Shown in pieces: positions 24,035 through 31,401 of a stretch of DNA of 64,000 bases. Under the pieces are notes generated by a model. It saw only the letters and a program-made list of their open reading frames with translations, ran no database searches and had not been told where the DNA came from. The stretch's first letter is position 1, and each line of letters starts with the position of its first letter. The position numbers and the translations under genes were made by a program. The stretch is from JAJKJG01 sp036556825 (GTDB taxonomy: Bacteria; Pseudomonadota; Alphaproteobacteria; Rhizobiales; Beijerinckiaceae), in the NCBI GenBank assembly GCA_036556825.1, contig DATBIR010000023.1:1-64000 (forward strand). Reading direction: 5' to 3'.

Positions 24035-24794
24035 AAGGCGCGACCCGATGGGTGTAGCGATAGACGTCGGTGAAGCCGAGCGACTGGTAGAGATCGCGGG
24101 CGCCCGTATTATTCTCCCGTACCTGCAGGTAAGCGTTCTGAGCCCCCTGCTTGCGCGCCCAGGCCATGAGAGCGCAGACGATCTGCCGGCCAAGGCCGAG
24201 CCCCCTCAATTCGGGCGCGACGACGATGTCGAACAGGCCGACATAGCCGCGTTCGGCGACCGCCAGCCCCCATGCCGACGGGCGTCCATCGAGGCTGAGC
24301 GTGGCATAGGCGGCCGACTGTCGGATGCGCCCGAGGATTTCCGCGAGGACGAGATGATCCGCCTTGTCGCCGCCGTACGAAGCAGCCACGTCCTTGATCC
24401 AGCGCGGCTTCGGCGCGTCTTCGATCACCACCGTCGGCTCGAGTTCGACCTGCTGCTCGATGCTTGCCGGTTCCGACAGGGGTCCCATCATTCCGTAGCT
24501 CGGCTCGATCTCGATGAAGCCGCGACTGGCGAGCCGCTCGTCCACGTCCGACGCTTCCAGCGACGTGAGCCGGAACGTTGGACGCAGGTTCTGCGCCTGA
24601 AATTGCCTGACGATCTGATCGATCTGCCCGTCGTCGAGCGTGGCTCCCGGAATCAGCGGCGAGGCCGAGTTCGCGCGCTTCGAGTAGCCTTTGGCGAAGC
24701 GCAGGATCCAGCCGTCGACAATCTGCGTCTCGAGCGCAGGCCAGGCGTTGACGAGCCGCGATTCGAGCGCCTGCACGAGCCTGGTGTCGGTCAT
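24033..24794 (-). CDS. GNAT-family N-acetyltransferase
   Basis: Protein of 253 aa. The C-terminal half is a GNAT domain with the acetyl-CoA signature VAPELRGLGLGRQIVCALMAWARKQGAQNAYLQV and the closing NTGARDLYQSLGFTDVYRYTHRV. The N-terminal half (RLVQALESRLVNAWPALETQIVDGWILRFAKGYSKRANSA) is typical of a two-lobed acetyltransferase group of unknown substrate. The frame is open further upstream, but the ATG at 24794 starts the homologous part and lies 46 bp after gloB, suggesting an operon gloB-GNAT. Confidence 0.85.
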   Translation of the reverse strand: MTDTRLVQALESRLVNAWPALETQIVDGWILRFAKGYSKRANSASPLIPGATLDDGQIDQIVRQFQAQNLRPTFRLTSLEASDVDERLASRGFIEIEPSYGMMGPLSEPASIEQQVELEPTVVIEDAPKPRWIKDVAASYGGDKADHLVLAEILGRIRQSAAYATLSLDGRPSAWGLAVAERGYVGLFDIVVAPELRGLGLGRQIVCALMAWARKQGAQNAYLQVRENNTGARDLYQSLGFTDVYRYTHRVAP

Positions 24795-24840
24795 GCAGCC
24801 CCTCGCGTCGCGCCGTGATCGTATCCGCTGGTCGCTTTGC

Positions 24841-25608
24841 TCAAAACCTGTTCTTCCACTCGCGCAGGGCCTGGAACACCTCGACTGGGCTGGCGCCCTC
24901 CCTCTTGACGGCGCGCGCCAGCGCCGGCTCGCCGGCGCGCAGGAAAGGGTTCGTTGCCTTCTCCTCGCCGATCGTCGAGGGGATCGGCATGCGCCCCTCC
25001 GCCTTGGCTCGCTCCGCCTCGGCGGCCCGCGCCTTGAGCGCCGGATTGTCCGGATCGGCAGCCAGCGCGAAGCGCGCATTGGAGAGCGTGTAGTCGTGGC
25101 CGCAATAGACGCGCGCCTCGTCCGGCAATGATGCGAATCTCGAGAGCGACGCCCACATCTCCGCGTAGGTCGATTCCATCACGCGGCCGCAGCCGAGGGT
25201 GAACAGCGTATCGCCCGCGAACAGCGCCCGGTCCGCGGCGAACCAGTAGGCGATGTGGTCGCGGCAATGCCCTGGGGTATCCCAGACATGCGCCGACAGC
25301 TCCCCGACCCGAACGGTGTCGCCCTCGCGCACGACCGCGTCGGCTGCCGGAACCTCGTCGCGGGCTTTCAAGGGCGCGACGACGCGGCAGCCGTAGCGCA
25401 GCTTCAACGGCTCGATGCCCTGCACGTGATCGCCATGGCGGTGCGTAACCAGGATGTCCGTGAGGCGCCAGCCAGTTTCGTCGAGCGCCTTGATGATCGG
25501 TTCCGCCTCGGGCGCATCGATCGCGGCGCAGGCGCCCGTGGCGGGATCGTGCACGAGCGCTCCGACATTATCTTCGAGGCAGCGGAAAACGCGGATTTCG
25601 GCGGGCAT
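24841..25608 (-). CDS. gloB: Hydroxyacylglutathione hydrolase (glyoxalase II)
   Basis: Metallo-beta-lactamase-fold thioesterase of 255 aa that hydrolyses S-lactoylglutathione in methylglyoxal detoxification. The di-metal motif THRHGDHVQG, plus DTPGHCRDHIAYW, ALFAGDTLFTLGCGR and VYCGHDYTLSNARFALAADP, are all present. The usual C-terminal ATNPFLR substrate segment is seen in EEKATNPFLRAGEP. It is divergent from a methyltransferase gene (228-bp spacer), a neighbour arrangement I recall from other Rhizobiales. Confidence 0.95.
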   Translation of the reverse strand: MPAEIRVFRCLEDNVGALVHDPATGACAAIDAPEAEPIIKALDETGWRLTDILVTHRHGDHVQGIEPLKLRYGCRVVAPLKARDEVPAADAVVREGDTVRVGELSAHVWDTPGHCRDHIAYWFAADRALFAGDTLFTLGCGRVMESTYAEMWASLSRFASLPDEARVYCGHDYTLSNARFALAADPDNPALKARAAEAERAKAEGRMPIPSTIGEEKATNPFLRAGEPALARAVKREGASPVEVFQALREWKNRF

Positions 25609-25836
25609 GACAGCACCTCACTTGACTGCGCTCGCAACGCATCTTGCGCCGACGGCCGCCCGGCTCGCTGCCATGGATCGCCGCAGACAATGCCTTATGG
25701 AGCTCGAGAGTCGTTCCACCATGGTGGCACGCGTCTAGCGCTATCACAGGCTTGTGGGTTCCGGAAACCATGCAGCGCGCGCGGGCTTGCGCGGGACCGC
25801 CCGCCGCCCCATTGATGACGTCCGAGAGACACGCCC

Positions 25837-26583
25837 GTGAGCATCGACGTCACCGATTTGCGCGCTTTCTACGCCAGCCCGCTCGGTCACGTGGCGCGGC
25901 GCCTGGTCAACCGCGTCATCGAGAAATTCTGGGGCTCGCCCCGCGGCCTGCGCATCCTGGGGCTCGGCTATGCCATTCCCTACCTGACCGCGGTGCGGGA
26001 CGAAGCCGAGCGCACCCTGGCTTTCATGCCCGCTTCGCAGGGCGTCGTGAACTGGCCGTCGACGGGCCATTCGGCATCGGCGCTCGTCGATCCCCTGACG
26101 ATGCCGCTGGCTGAAGCCTCCATCGACCGCGTGCTGCTGGTGCATGCGCTGGAGATGGTCGAGAGTCCCAGCGAGCTCCTGCACGAGATCTGGCGCGTCC
26201 TGACGCCCGGCGGGCGTCTGATCGTGGTGGCGCCGAACCGCCGCGGCCTGTGGGCGCGCATGGACACCACTCCGTTCGGCCATGGCCAGCCTTACAGCCG
26301 CTCGCAGCTCAAGGCGCTGATGCGGCAGACGATGTTCTCGCCTGAGGGCTGGGCGGAGACGCTTTACGTGCCTCCATTGCACAGCTGGCTTCTGCTGCGC
26401 ACGGCCGTGGCCTGGGAGCGCTTCGGCATCACCCTGTCGCTGCCGTTTGCCGGCCTGCATGTGGTCGAGGCGACCAAACAGCTCTACCGTCCGGTGCCCG
26501 TGCGCGCGGTTCGCCGCGCGAGGCAGTTCGCCCCTGTGCTTGTCCCCGCGCCGGCCCCTGCACCGCGTCTCGCGCTGGACTGA
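25837..26583 (+). CDS. SAM-dependent methyltransferase (class I, UbiE/Methyltransf_11-like)
   Basis: Protein of 248 aa read from a GTG start preceded by GAGAG. Motif I is modified, LRILGLGYAIPYLTAV, and the rest follows the family (DPLTMPLAEASIDRVLLVHALEMVESPSELLHEIWRVLTPGGRLIVVAPNRRGLWARMD). The C-terminal segment (HVVEATKQLYRPVPVRAVRR) is typical of a Rhizobiales group encoded divergently from gloB. The substrate is unknown. Confidence 0.82.
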   Translation: MSIDVTDLRAFYASPLGHVARRLVNRVIEKFWGSPRGLRILGLGYAIPYLTAVRDEAERTLAFMPASQGVVNWPSTGHSASALVDPLTMPLAEASIDRVLLVHALEMVESPSELLHEIWRVLTPGGRLIVVAPNRRGLWARMDTTPFGHGQPYSRSQLKALMRQTMFSPEGWAETLYVPPLHSWLLLRTAVAWERFGITLSLPFAGLHVVEATKQLYRPVPVRAVRRARQFAPVLVPAPAPAPRLALD

Positions 26584-26693
26584 CGGCGCCGCCTTGACTT
26601 GCGCCCTCCCCTTCGCCAGTGTCCGCCGCGTCCGGCGGGCAGATGGGTCCGCGCCGCTTATCTCCCCTCAGTCGCGTTGTTCAGCCCCGCGTC

Positions 26694-27659
26694 ATGCGCA
26701 GCTATCTCGACTTTGAAAAGCCCGTTGCGGAACTCGAAGCCAAGCTCGAGGAGCTGCGCGAGCTTGGCCAGAGCGAGGACGCGGTCGCGATTTCGGACGA
26801 CATCGCGCGGCTGGAAGCAAAGGCGGCTGCCGCGCTCAAGGAACTCTATGCTGGCCTGCTGCCCTGGCAGAAGACGCTCGTCGCCCGCCATCCCGAGCGC
26901 CCGCATTTCGTCGACTATTGCAACAATCTGATCGACGAATTCACGCCGCTCGCCGGCGATCGCACCTTTGGCGAAGACGAGGCCATTCTTGGCGGCTTCG
27001 GGCGTTTTCGCGGTGAGCCGGTTTGCGTGATCGGCCAGGAAAAGGGCTCGACCACCGAGACGCGTATCCGCCATAACTTCGGCATGGCGCGGCCGGAAGG
27101 ATACCGCAAGGCAGCGCGCCTCATGGAGCTGGCCGATCGCTTCGACCTCCCGGTCTTGAGCTTCGTCGACACGGCCGGCGCCTATCCCGGCATCGAGGCC
27201 GAAGAGCGCGGCCAGGCCGAGGCGATCGCGCGCTCGACCGACGCCTGCCTTGCGCTCGGCGCGCCCAATGTCGCCATCGTCATCGGCGAAGGCGGCTCCG
27301 GCGGCGCCATCGCCATCGCCACCGCCAACAAGGTCCTGATGCTGGAACACGCGATCTACAGCGTGATCTCGCCGGAGGGCGCCGCCTCGATCCTGTGGCG
27401 CGATCCGAGCCGGGCGCAGGATGCCGCCACCAACATGAAAATCACCGCCCAGGACCTGCTGCGCCTAGGCGTGATCGATGCGATCGTGCCCGAGCCGACA
27501 GGCGGCGCCCATCGCGATCCGCAAGGCGCCATCACCCTGGCGGGCGACGCCATCGCCGACGCGCTGCGTGATCTCGGCAACATGGGCCCCGACCAGGTTC
27601 GCGAGCACCGCGCCGAAAAATTTCTCTCCATCGGCCGCAAGCTCGACGGCGCGCGTTAG
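26694..27659 (+). CDS. accA: Acetyl-CoA carboxylase carboxyltransferase subunit alpha
   Basis: Cytoplasmic alpha subunit of 321 aa that, with AccD, transfers the carboxyl group from biotin to acetyl-CoA in fatty acid synthesis. The N-terminal coiled coil MRSYLDFEKPVAELEAKLEELRELG leads to the carboxylase core with GQEKGSTTETRIRHNFGMARPEGYRKA, SFVDTAGAYPGIEAEERGQ, GEGGSGGAIAIATANKVLMLEHAIYSVISPEGAA. The start was set at MRSYLDFE (family start); the open frame extends upstream. No clear ribosome site is seen. It is a single gene, with its partner elsewhere. Confidence 0.97.
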   Translation: MRSYLDFEKPVAELEAKLEELRELGQSEDAVAISDDIARLEAKAAAALKELYAGLLPWQKTLVARHPERPHFVDYCNNLIDEFTPLAGDRTFGEDEAILGGFGRFRGEPVCVIGQEKGSTTETRIRHNFGMARPEGYRKAARLMELADRFDLPVLSFVDTAGAYPGIEAEERGQAEAIARSTDACLALGAPNVAIVIGEGGSGGAIAIATANKVLMLEHAIYSVISPEGAASILWRDPSRAQDAATNMKITAQDLLRLGVIDAIVPEPTGGAHRDPQGAITLAGDAIADALRDLGNMGPDQVREHRAEKFLSIGRKLDGAR

Positions 27660-27784
27660 CGATTGGTTAACCTCCGTGCCTCAGCGAAGCTTGCCGTAAG
27701 CGGCCGGTAAGGCTAACCATTGGGGAAGAGCTTTGCGGTAAGACCGGCTGAAGCCGACGACACAAAGCTGATTGGGGGTCCCGC

Positions 27785-29074
27785 ATGAGAATGCGTTTCG
27801 TGCTGCTGGCGAGCGTCGCGCTCGCGCTTGCGGGCTGCAACGACCCGTACAGCAGCACCTCCGGTCGCCATCTCTCCCCCATCCCGCCGGCCACCATGGC
27901 GCTGATGGCGCAGAAGGGCATGTCGCAGAGCGACCCGATCCTCGTGCGCGCGTACAAGAAGGAATCCGAGCTCGAGCTGTGGAAGAAGGGCCGCGACGGC
28001 AAATACGCGCTGCTCAAGACCTTTCCCATCTGCCGCTGGTCCGGCCAGCTCGGGCCGAAGGTGCGTGAAGGCGACCGGCAGGCCCCGGAAGGCTTCTACA
28101 CGGTGACGCCGGCTCTGATGAACCCGAATTCGAGCTTCTACCTGTCGTTCGACACGGGTTACCCGAACGCCTACGACCGCGCTCACGGCCGCACCGGCTC
28201 GCACCTGATGGTGCATGGCAGCTGCTCGTCGCGCGGCTGCTTCGCGATGACCGACGAAGCCATCGCCGAGATCTACGCCGTTGCCCGGGACGCCTTCGCG
28301 GGCGGCCAGCGCGGTTTCCAGTTCCAGTCCTACCCCTTCCGCATGACCGCCGAGAATCTGGCGAAGCATCGCGCCGACCCGAACATGCCGTTCTGGAGGA
28401 ACCTCAAGGAAGGCTCTGATTATTTCGAGGTCATGCAGGAAGAGCCGCGGGTCTCGGTCGCCAGCATGCGCTATTCCTTCGGAGCCGAGCCTGCGGCCGT
28501 CGCGCAAAAGCGCCTCGAGGACGAGCACAGGGTCGCCGAGCTGGTCGGCAAGGGCATGCCGGCCGTGCGCACGGTCTATGACGACGGCGGTGGGCATACC
28601 TCGTTCCGCCAGGCGATGGGGGTTCCCGAGGACCGGGGCGGCGCGCTCGCCTTCATGAGCAGCGGCCCCTCGCGCCGGCTCGGCGATGTGAGCCGGCCCG
28701 AGGCATTGGCCACGGGTCCGCGGGAGATCCTGGTCGAGCAGCCTGCCAGGGGCAAATCGGGCTCGGCCCAGCTTGCCCATGACCGGGCGGCGACACCCGA
28801 AGCTGCCGCCCCGACGGCCGCAGTCGACTCCAAGCCGCTCTACAGGCGTTTGCTCGGGAACGTGTTCGGTTCGGGGCAGCAGGACGCGACGGCCCAGCCG
28901 ATTGAGCCGGCGAAATCCGCGCCGGCCACACCGACGCCGCCGCCACGCCGCGGCGCGTCGGCGCCCACGAAGCCGCAGGCGGCGGCCTCGGCACCGGACC
29001 TGCGCGCCGACCTGTCGACGCGGATGATGCCGGGCTTGCCGGCCGGAGCCACCGGGTTCGCCCGGGTTAACTGA
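27785..29074 (+). CDS. YafK-type L,D-transpeptidase lipoprotein (YkuD domain)
   Basis: Exported cell-wall enzyme of 429 aa. A lipoprotein signal with lipobox LAGC lies at the N-terminus (MRMRFVLLASVALALAGCND). The YkuD domain covers about 60-215, with His144 in LMVHGSCSSRGCFAM, Arg150 and the nucleophile Cys152, in the YafK-like layout (GFYTVTPALMNPNSSFYLSFDTGYPNAYDRAHGRTGSH). The last ~170 residues are rich in Ala, Pro and Gly with low-complexity character and have no recognised domain. It may cleave or form 3-3 crosslinks or release Lpp-like anchors (family knowledge). Start chosen after a GGGGG ribosome-like run. Confidence 0.85.
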   Translation: MRMRFVLLASVALALAGCNDPYSSTSGRHLSPIPPATMALMAQKGMSQSDPILVRAYKKESELELWKKGRDGKYALLKTFPICRWSGQLGPKVREGDRQAPEGFYTVTPALMNPNSSFYLSFDTGYPNAYDRAHGRTGSHLMVHGSCSSRGCFAMTDEAIAEIYAVARDAFAGGQRGFQFQSYPFRMTAENLAKHRADPNMPFWRNLKEGSDYFEVMQEEPRVSVASMRYSFGAEPAAVAQKRLEDEHRVAELVGKGMPAVRTVYDDGGGHTSFRQAMGVPEDRGGALAFMSSGPSRRLGDVSRPEALATGPREILVEQPARGKSGSAQLAHDRAATPEAAAPTAAVDSKPLYRRLLGNVFGSGQQDATAQPIEPAKSAPATPTPPPRRGASAPTKPQAAASAPDLRADLSTRMMPGLPAGATGFARVN

Positions 29075-29155
29075 CGCGCACCGCGCGACTCGCGTGGCCA
29101 GCCGCGAAGTTGTAGCGCGGCGGCAACACCAAAAATCCAAAATCGAGGCACGCCC

Positions 29156-29184
29156 TGCAACTGCCCAATAAGGCATCAGTTGCA
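29156..29184. promoter_or_regulatory. Inverted repeat upstream of the TorF-type porin gene
   Basis: Arms TGCAACTG (29156-29163) and CAGTTGCA (29177-29184) pair perfectly over eight bases with a 13-base centre that itself contains CC...GG. The site is about 90 bp upstream of the porin start in a relatively AT-rich spacer. It could be an operator or part of a leader RNA; no regulator can be named. Confidence 0.4.
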
Positions 29185-29271
29185 TAAAACATCTCTTTGT
29201 CACCACGACCGTAGTTCGGCAGCGTTTTCAACGAGATCGCGACGATCGAACGGTTCTCGATGGAGACAGCA

Positions 29272-30195
29272 ATGCCGAATGGATGGGAGAGGCGCGGCGT
29301 CAAGGCCGCGATTGTGGCGGCGTCGCTCGCGGCGGCTGCGGGAAGCGCGGACGCCGCCGACCTGCCGCGTACGAAGCAGCTGCCGCCGGTGGCGGCGGAA
29401 CCCGCTCCCGCGGGCAAGGCGATCGATTTCGCTTTCGGCGCCCGCATCGCATCGGATTACAATTTCCGCGGCATCTCGCAATCGGACCGCGAATGGAGCC
29501 CGAGCGCCTATGGCGAGCTGCAGCTCTTCGACAACTTCCTTTACGCCGGCATCGCCGCGTATCGCGTCAAGCTGCCCACCGATCCGGACGCGGAGGTCGA
29601 CCTGACGGCGGGCATCCGGCCCAAATGGGGCCCGCTCACCTTCGACTTCGGCGTGATCCGCTACTGGTATCCGGGTGAGCGGCAATTCTTCTTCCCGGCC
29701 GGCGTGGTGCTGACGCCGAAGGACACCGACTTCACCGAGGTCGCCGGCAAGGTGTCATGGGCGGTCGACAGCAGCTGGACGCTCGGCGCCGGCGTCTTCC
29801 ACACCTGGGACTGGCTCGGCTCGGGGGCACCCGGCACCTACGCCAACGCAACCGCGAAATACGCCTTCCCCGACTCCTTCCTTCCTGGCTTCGCCATCTC
29901 GGGCGAGATCGGCCATTACAGCCTTGGCCGGGTCGACGCCTATCTCGGCGGCTTCGATCTCAAGGATTATCTCTACTGGAACGCCGGCGTGTCCTATACG
30001 TGGAAGAACATCACCGTGGACGCCCGCTATCACGACACCGACCTGAGCCGCAGCGACTGCTTCCTCAACACCACCGATCCGAGTGGCGTGTTCAGCGGCT
30101 CCGCCCGATCGAAATGGTGCGACGCGGCCTTCGTCGCCACGCTGTCGCTCGACCTGGTTGCGAGCCAGCTCGGGATCTTTGCTCCGGCCAAGTGA
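29272..30195 (+). CDS. TorF-family putative outer-membrane porin
   Basis: Predicted outer-membrane beta-barrel of 307 aa. A Sec signal peptide (RRGVKAAIVAASLAAAAGSADA then ADLPRT) is followed by alternating aromatic strands typical of the TorF/TIGR02001 family: FAFGARIASDYNFRGISQSDREWSP, GIRPKWGPLTFDFGVIRYWYPG, ISGEIGHYSLGRV, WNAGVSYTWKNITVDARYHDTDL. An ATG at 29260 also exists, but GGAG of its own codons is the ribosome site for the ATG at 29272. The permeated solute is unknown. Confidence 0.82.
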   Translation: MPNGWERRGVKAAIVAASLAAAAGSADAADLPRTKQLPPVAAEPAPAGKAIDFAFGARIASDYNFRGISQSDREWSPSAYGELQLFDNFLYAGIAAYRVKLPTDPDAEVDLTAGIRPKWGPLTFDFGVIRYWYPGERQFFFPAGVVLTPKDTDFTEVAGKVSWAVDSSWTLGAGVFHTWDWLGSGAPGTYANATAKYAFPDSFLPGFAISGEIGHYSLGRVDAYLGGFDLKDYLYWNAGVSYTWKNITVDARYHDTDLSRSDCFLNTTDPSGVFSGSARSKWCDAAFVATLSLDLVASQLGIFAPAK

Positions 30196-30285
30196 CGTTC
30201 GCCTCCCTGTTCGCCGCGCCGCGGCCACCCAGCCGCGCGTTTTGGCGTAATGACGAGGGGCCCGCACGACCCCTTGGGCGGCGGC

Positions 30286-30723
30286 TTATTCTCCGGCGTT
30301 GTCGAGCGTGACGGGCCACATCGCGACCCGACGGCCGCGCGAACCCTGCTGGCCGTGCCAGGCTGCCTTGCGAGCCCCGATATCCGCATGCACGAGGCTG
30401 CGCGTATAGGTGCCGATGCCGCCGACCTCGGGAAGCTTGCGCAGCACCGCGACCACGTCCCGCTGGGAAGCGTTGATGGCGCGGAAGTCGACCGCGCGAC
30501 CGCTGTAGTGGAATGATTTCGAGGCATGCTTGCCGTCACATCCCGAGGTGATCTCAAGACGGCCGACCTGCGCGGCGACCTTGTTCAGGACGCTCCAGAC
30601 GCCCGGCTTCAGGCAGCTCACGCGGGCCTTCTTCTGATAGCAGAAGTTCCCCTTGCAATAGTCGTAAGCGTTCGCGGACACCGGAACGAAAAGCAGGCCG
30701 AGCATCAGAATAATGCGAAGCAT
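30286..30723 (-). CDS. Peptidase M15A-like D,D-carboxypeptidase-fold protein, secreted
   Basis: Small exported protein, 145 aa, with signal peptide MLRIILMLGLLFVPVSANA. The zinc-site pattern of peptidase M15 is present: SKSFHYSGRAVDFRA gives His72 and Asp79, and SLVHADIG gives His112. Short single-domain members of the DUF882/YcbK class have this layout. It probably trims or modifies peptidoglycan in the periplasm. It also has two Cys pairs near the N-terminus of the mature protein (YCKGNFCYQKKARVSC), which could form disulfides. Confidence 0.8.
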   Translation of the reverse strand: MLRIILMLGLLFVPVSANAYDYCKGNFCYQKKARVSCLKPGVWSVLNKVAAQVGRLEITSGCDGKHASKSFHYSGRAVDFRAINASQRDVVAVLRKLPEVGGIGTYTRSLVHADIGARKAAWHGQQGSRGRRVAMWPVTLDNAGE

Positions 30724-30807
30724 GGCGAAGCTCTCCTTGAGACTTTCGCCATGATTGGTATCGGACTAAGCGCCTAATTTTATTGGTTAGCGCCAGCTTT
30801 GATTAAG

Positions 30808-30835
30808 TTGAAAGCTTAAGGCGACTGGTTAATAC
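30808..30835 (+). promoter_or_regulatory. Predicted sigma-70 promoter with no obvious gene
   Basis: TTGAAA (30808-30813), a 16-base spacer and TAATAC (30830-30835), reading rightward. The nearest downstream candidate is the small ORF region starting at 31009. It could drive a small RNA of up to 170 bases. Confidence 0.5.
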
Positions 30836-31008
30836 GGCAAGACCTTGGCGAAATCCTTGTCATCCAAGGACCGGGGGCCGATAACCTTAAACCGCCTTCG
30901 ACTGGTGGAAGCCGTTTTCAAGGCGCCAATGAGGCCCTTCCCTGCCCCGTTCCCCTAGCCAGACCAAGGCATTAGGAGCAATTCCCGCTCGAATTGCCGG
31001 CGTATGCC

Positions 31009-31267
31009 ATGATGCGATGGGGCCTTGCTGCTCCTGGTGGTCACCCTGGCGGGCGCCTCCGCTCTGCTTGCTGAAGCCGGAGCTCGCCTACAGCCTGCGA
31101 CCGCGTGGTCCGGGCCGTCGGCCGCTTTCCCCCGCGAAGTCGCGGCCCCTGGCGACGCGGGAGCGAGGCTTTCCTCGCTTCGAGACGACGGATCGCCCGC
31201 GGACCTGCGGCGAGCCTATGGGTTCCAGCCCGAGGCGGGTGGCGGCTGCGAGCCGATCAGGGCGTGA
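31009..31267 (+). pseudogene. Possible frameshifted small secreted protein
   Basis: Tandem ATG codons at 31009 and 31012 start a frame reading MMRWGLAAP, while the overlapping frame from about 31025 reads LLLLVVTLAGASALLAEAGA, a convincing signal-peptide core, and continues to a stop at 31265-31267 as a Gly/Ala-rich peptide with one Cys. A one-base change near 31018-31024 would join them into a secreted protein of about 85 aa. Alternatively the TTG at 31025 could be the start. No homology is recognised, so this may be chance. Confidence 0.25.
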
Positions 31268-31401
31268 CGCGCCCGGATCTCTTCCGGGGCGCCCGGCCAG
31301 AAGGGGATGAGCAGTGGATCGCTCGGGCCCGGGGAGAGCCGCCCCGCCCCCGAAACGGGACGCTCCGATCCTCGGAGCCGCATGATCTTACTTGGCGAGC
31401 T

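Larger units (their letters stand above)
30724..31401. other. Long intergenic region with no confident gene
   Basis: This 678-bp spacer between two leftward genes starts with an AT-richer part (about 30730-30960) that holds a good rightward promoter and a small hairpin (CCTTG...CAAGG near 30857-30871). It then becomes GC-rich with several weak hairpins near the secA end. No RNA gene is recognisable. A possible frameshifted secreted ORF at 31009-31267 is listed separately. Confidence 0.6.
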
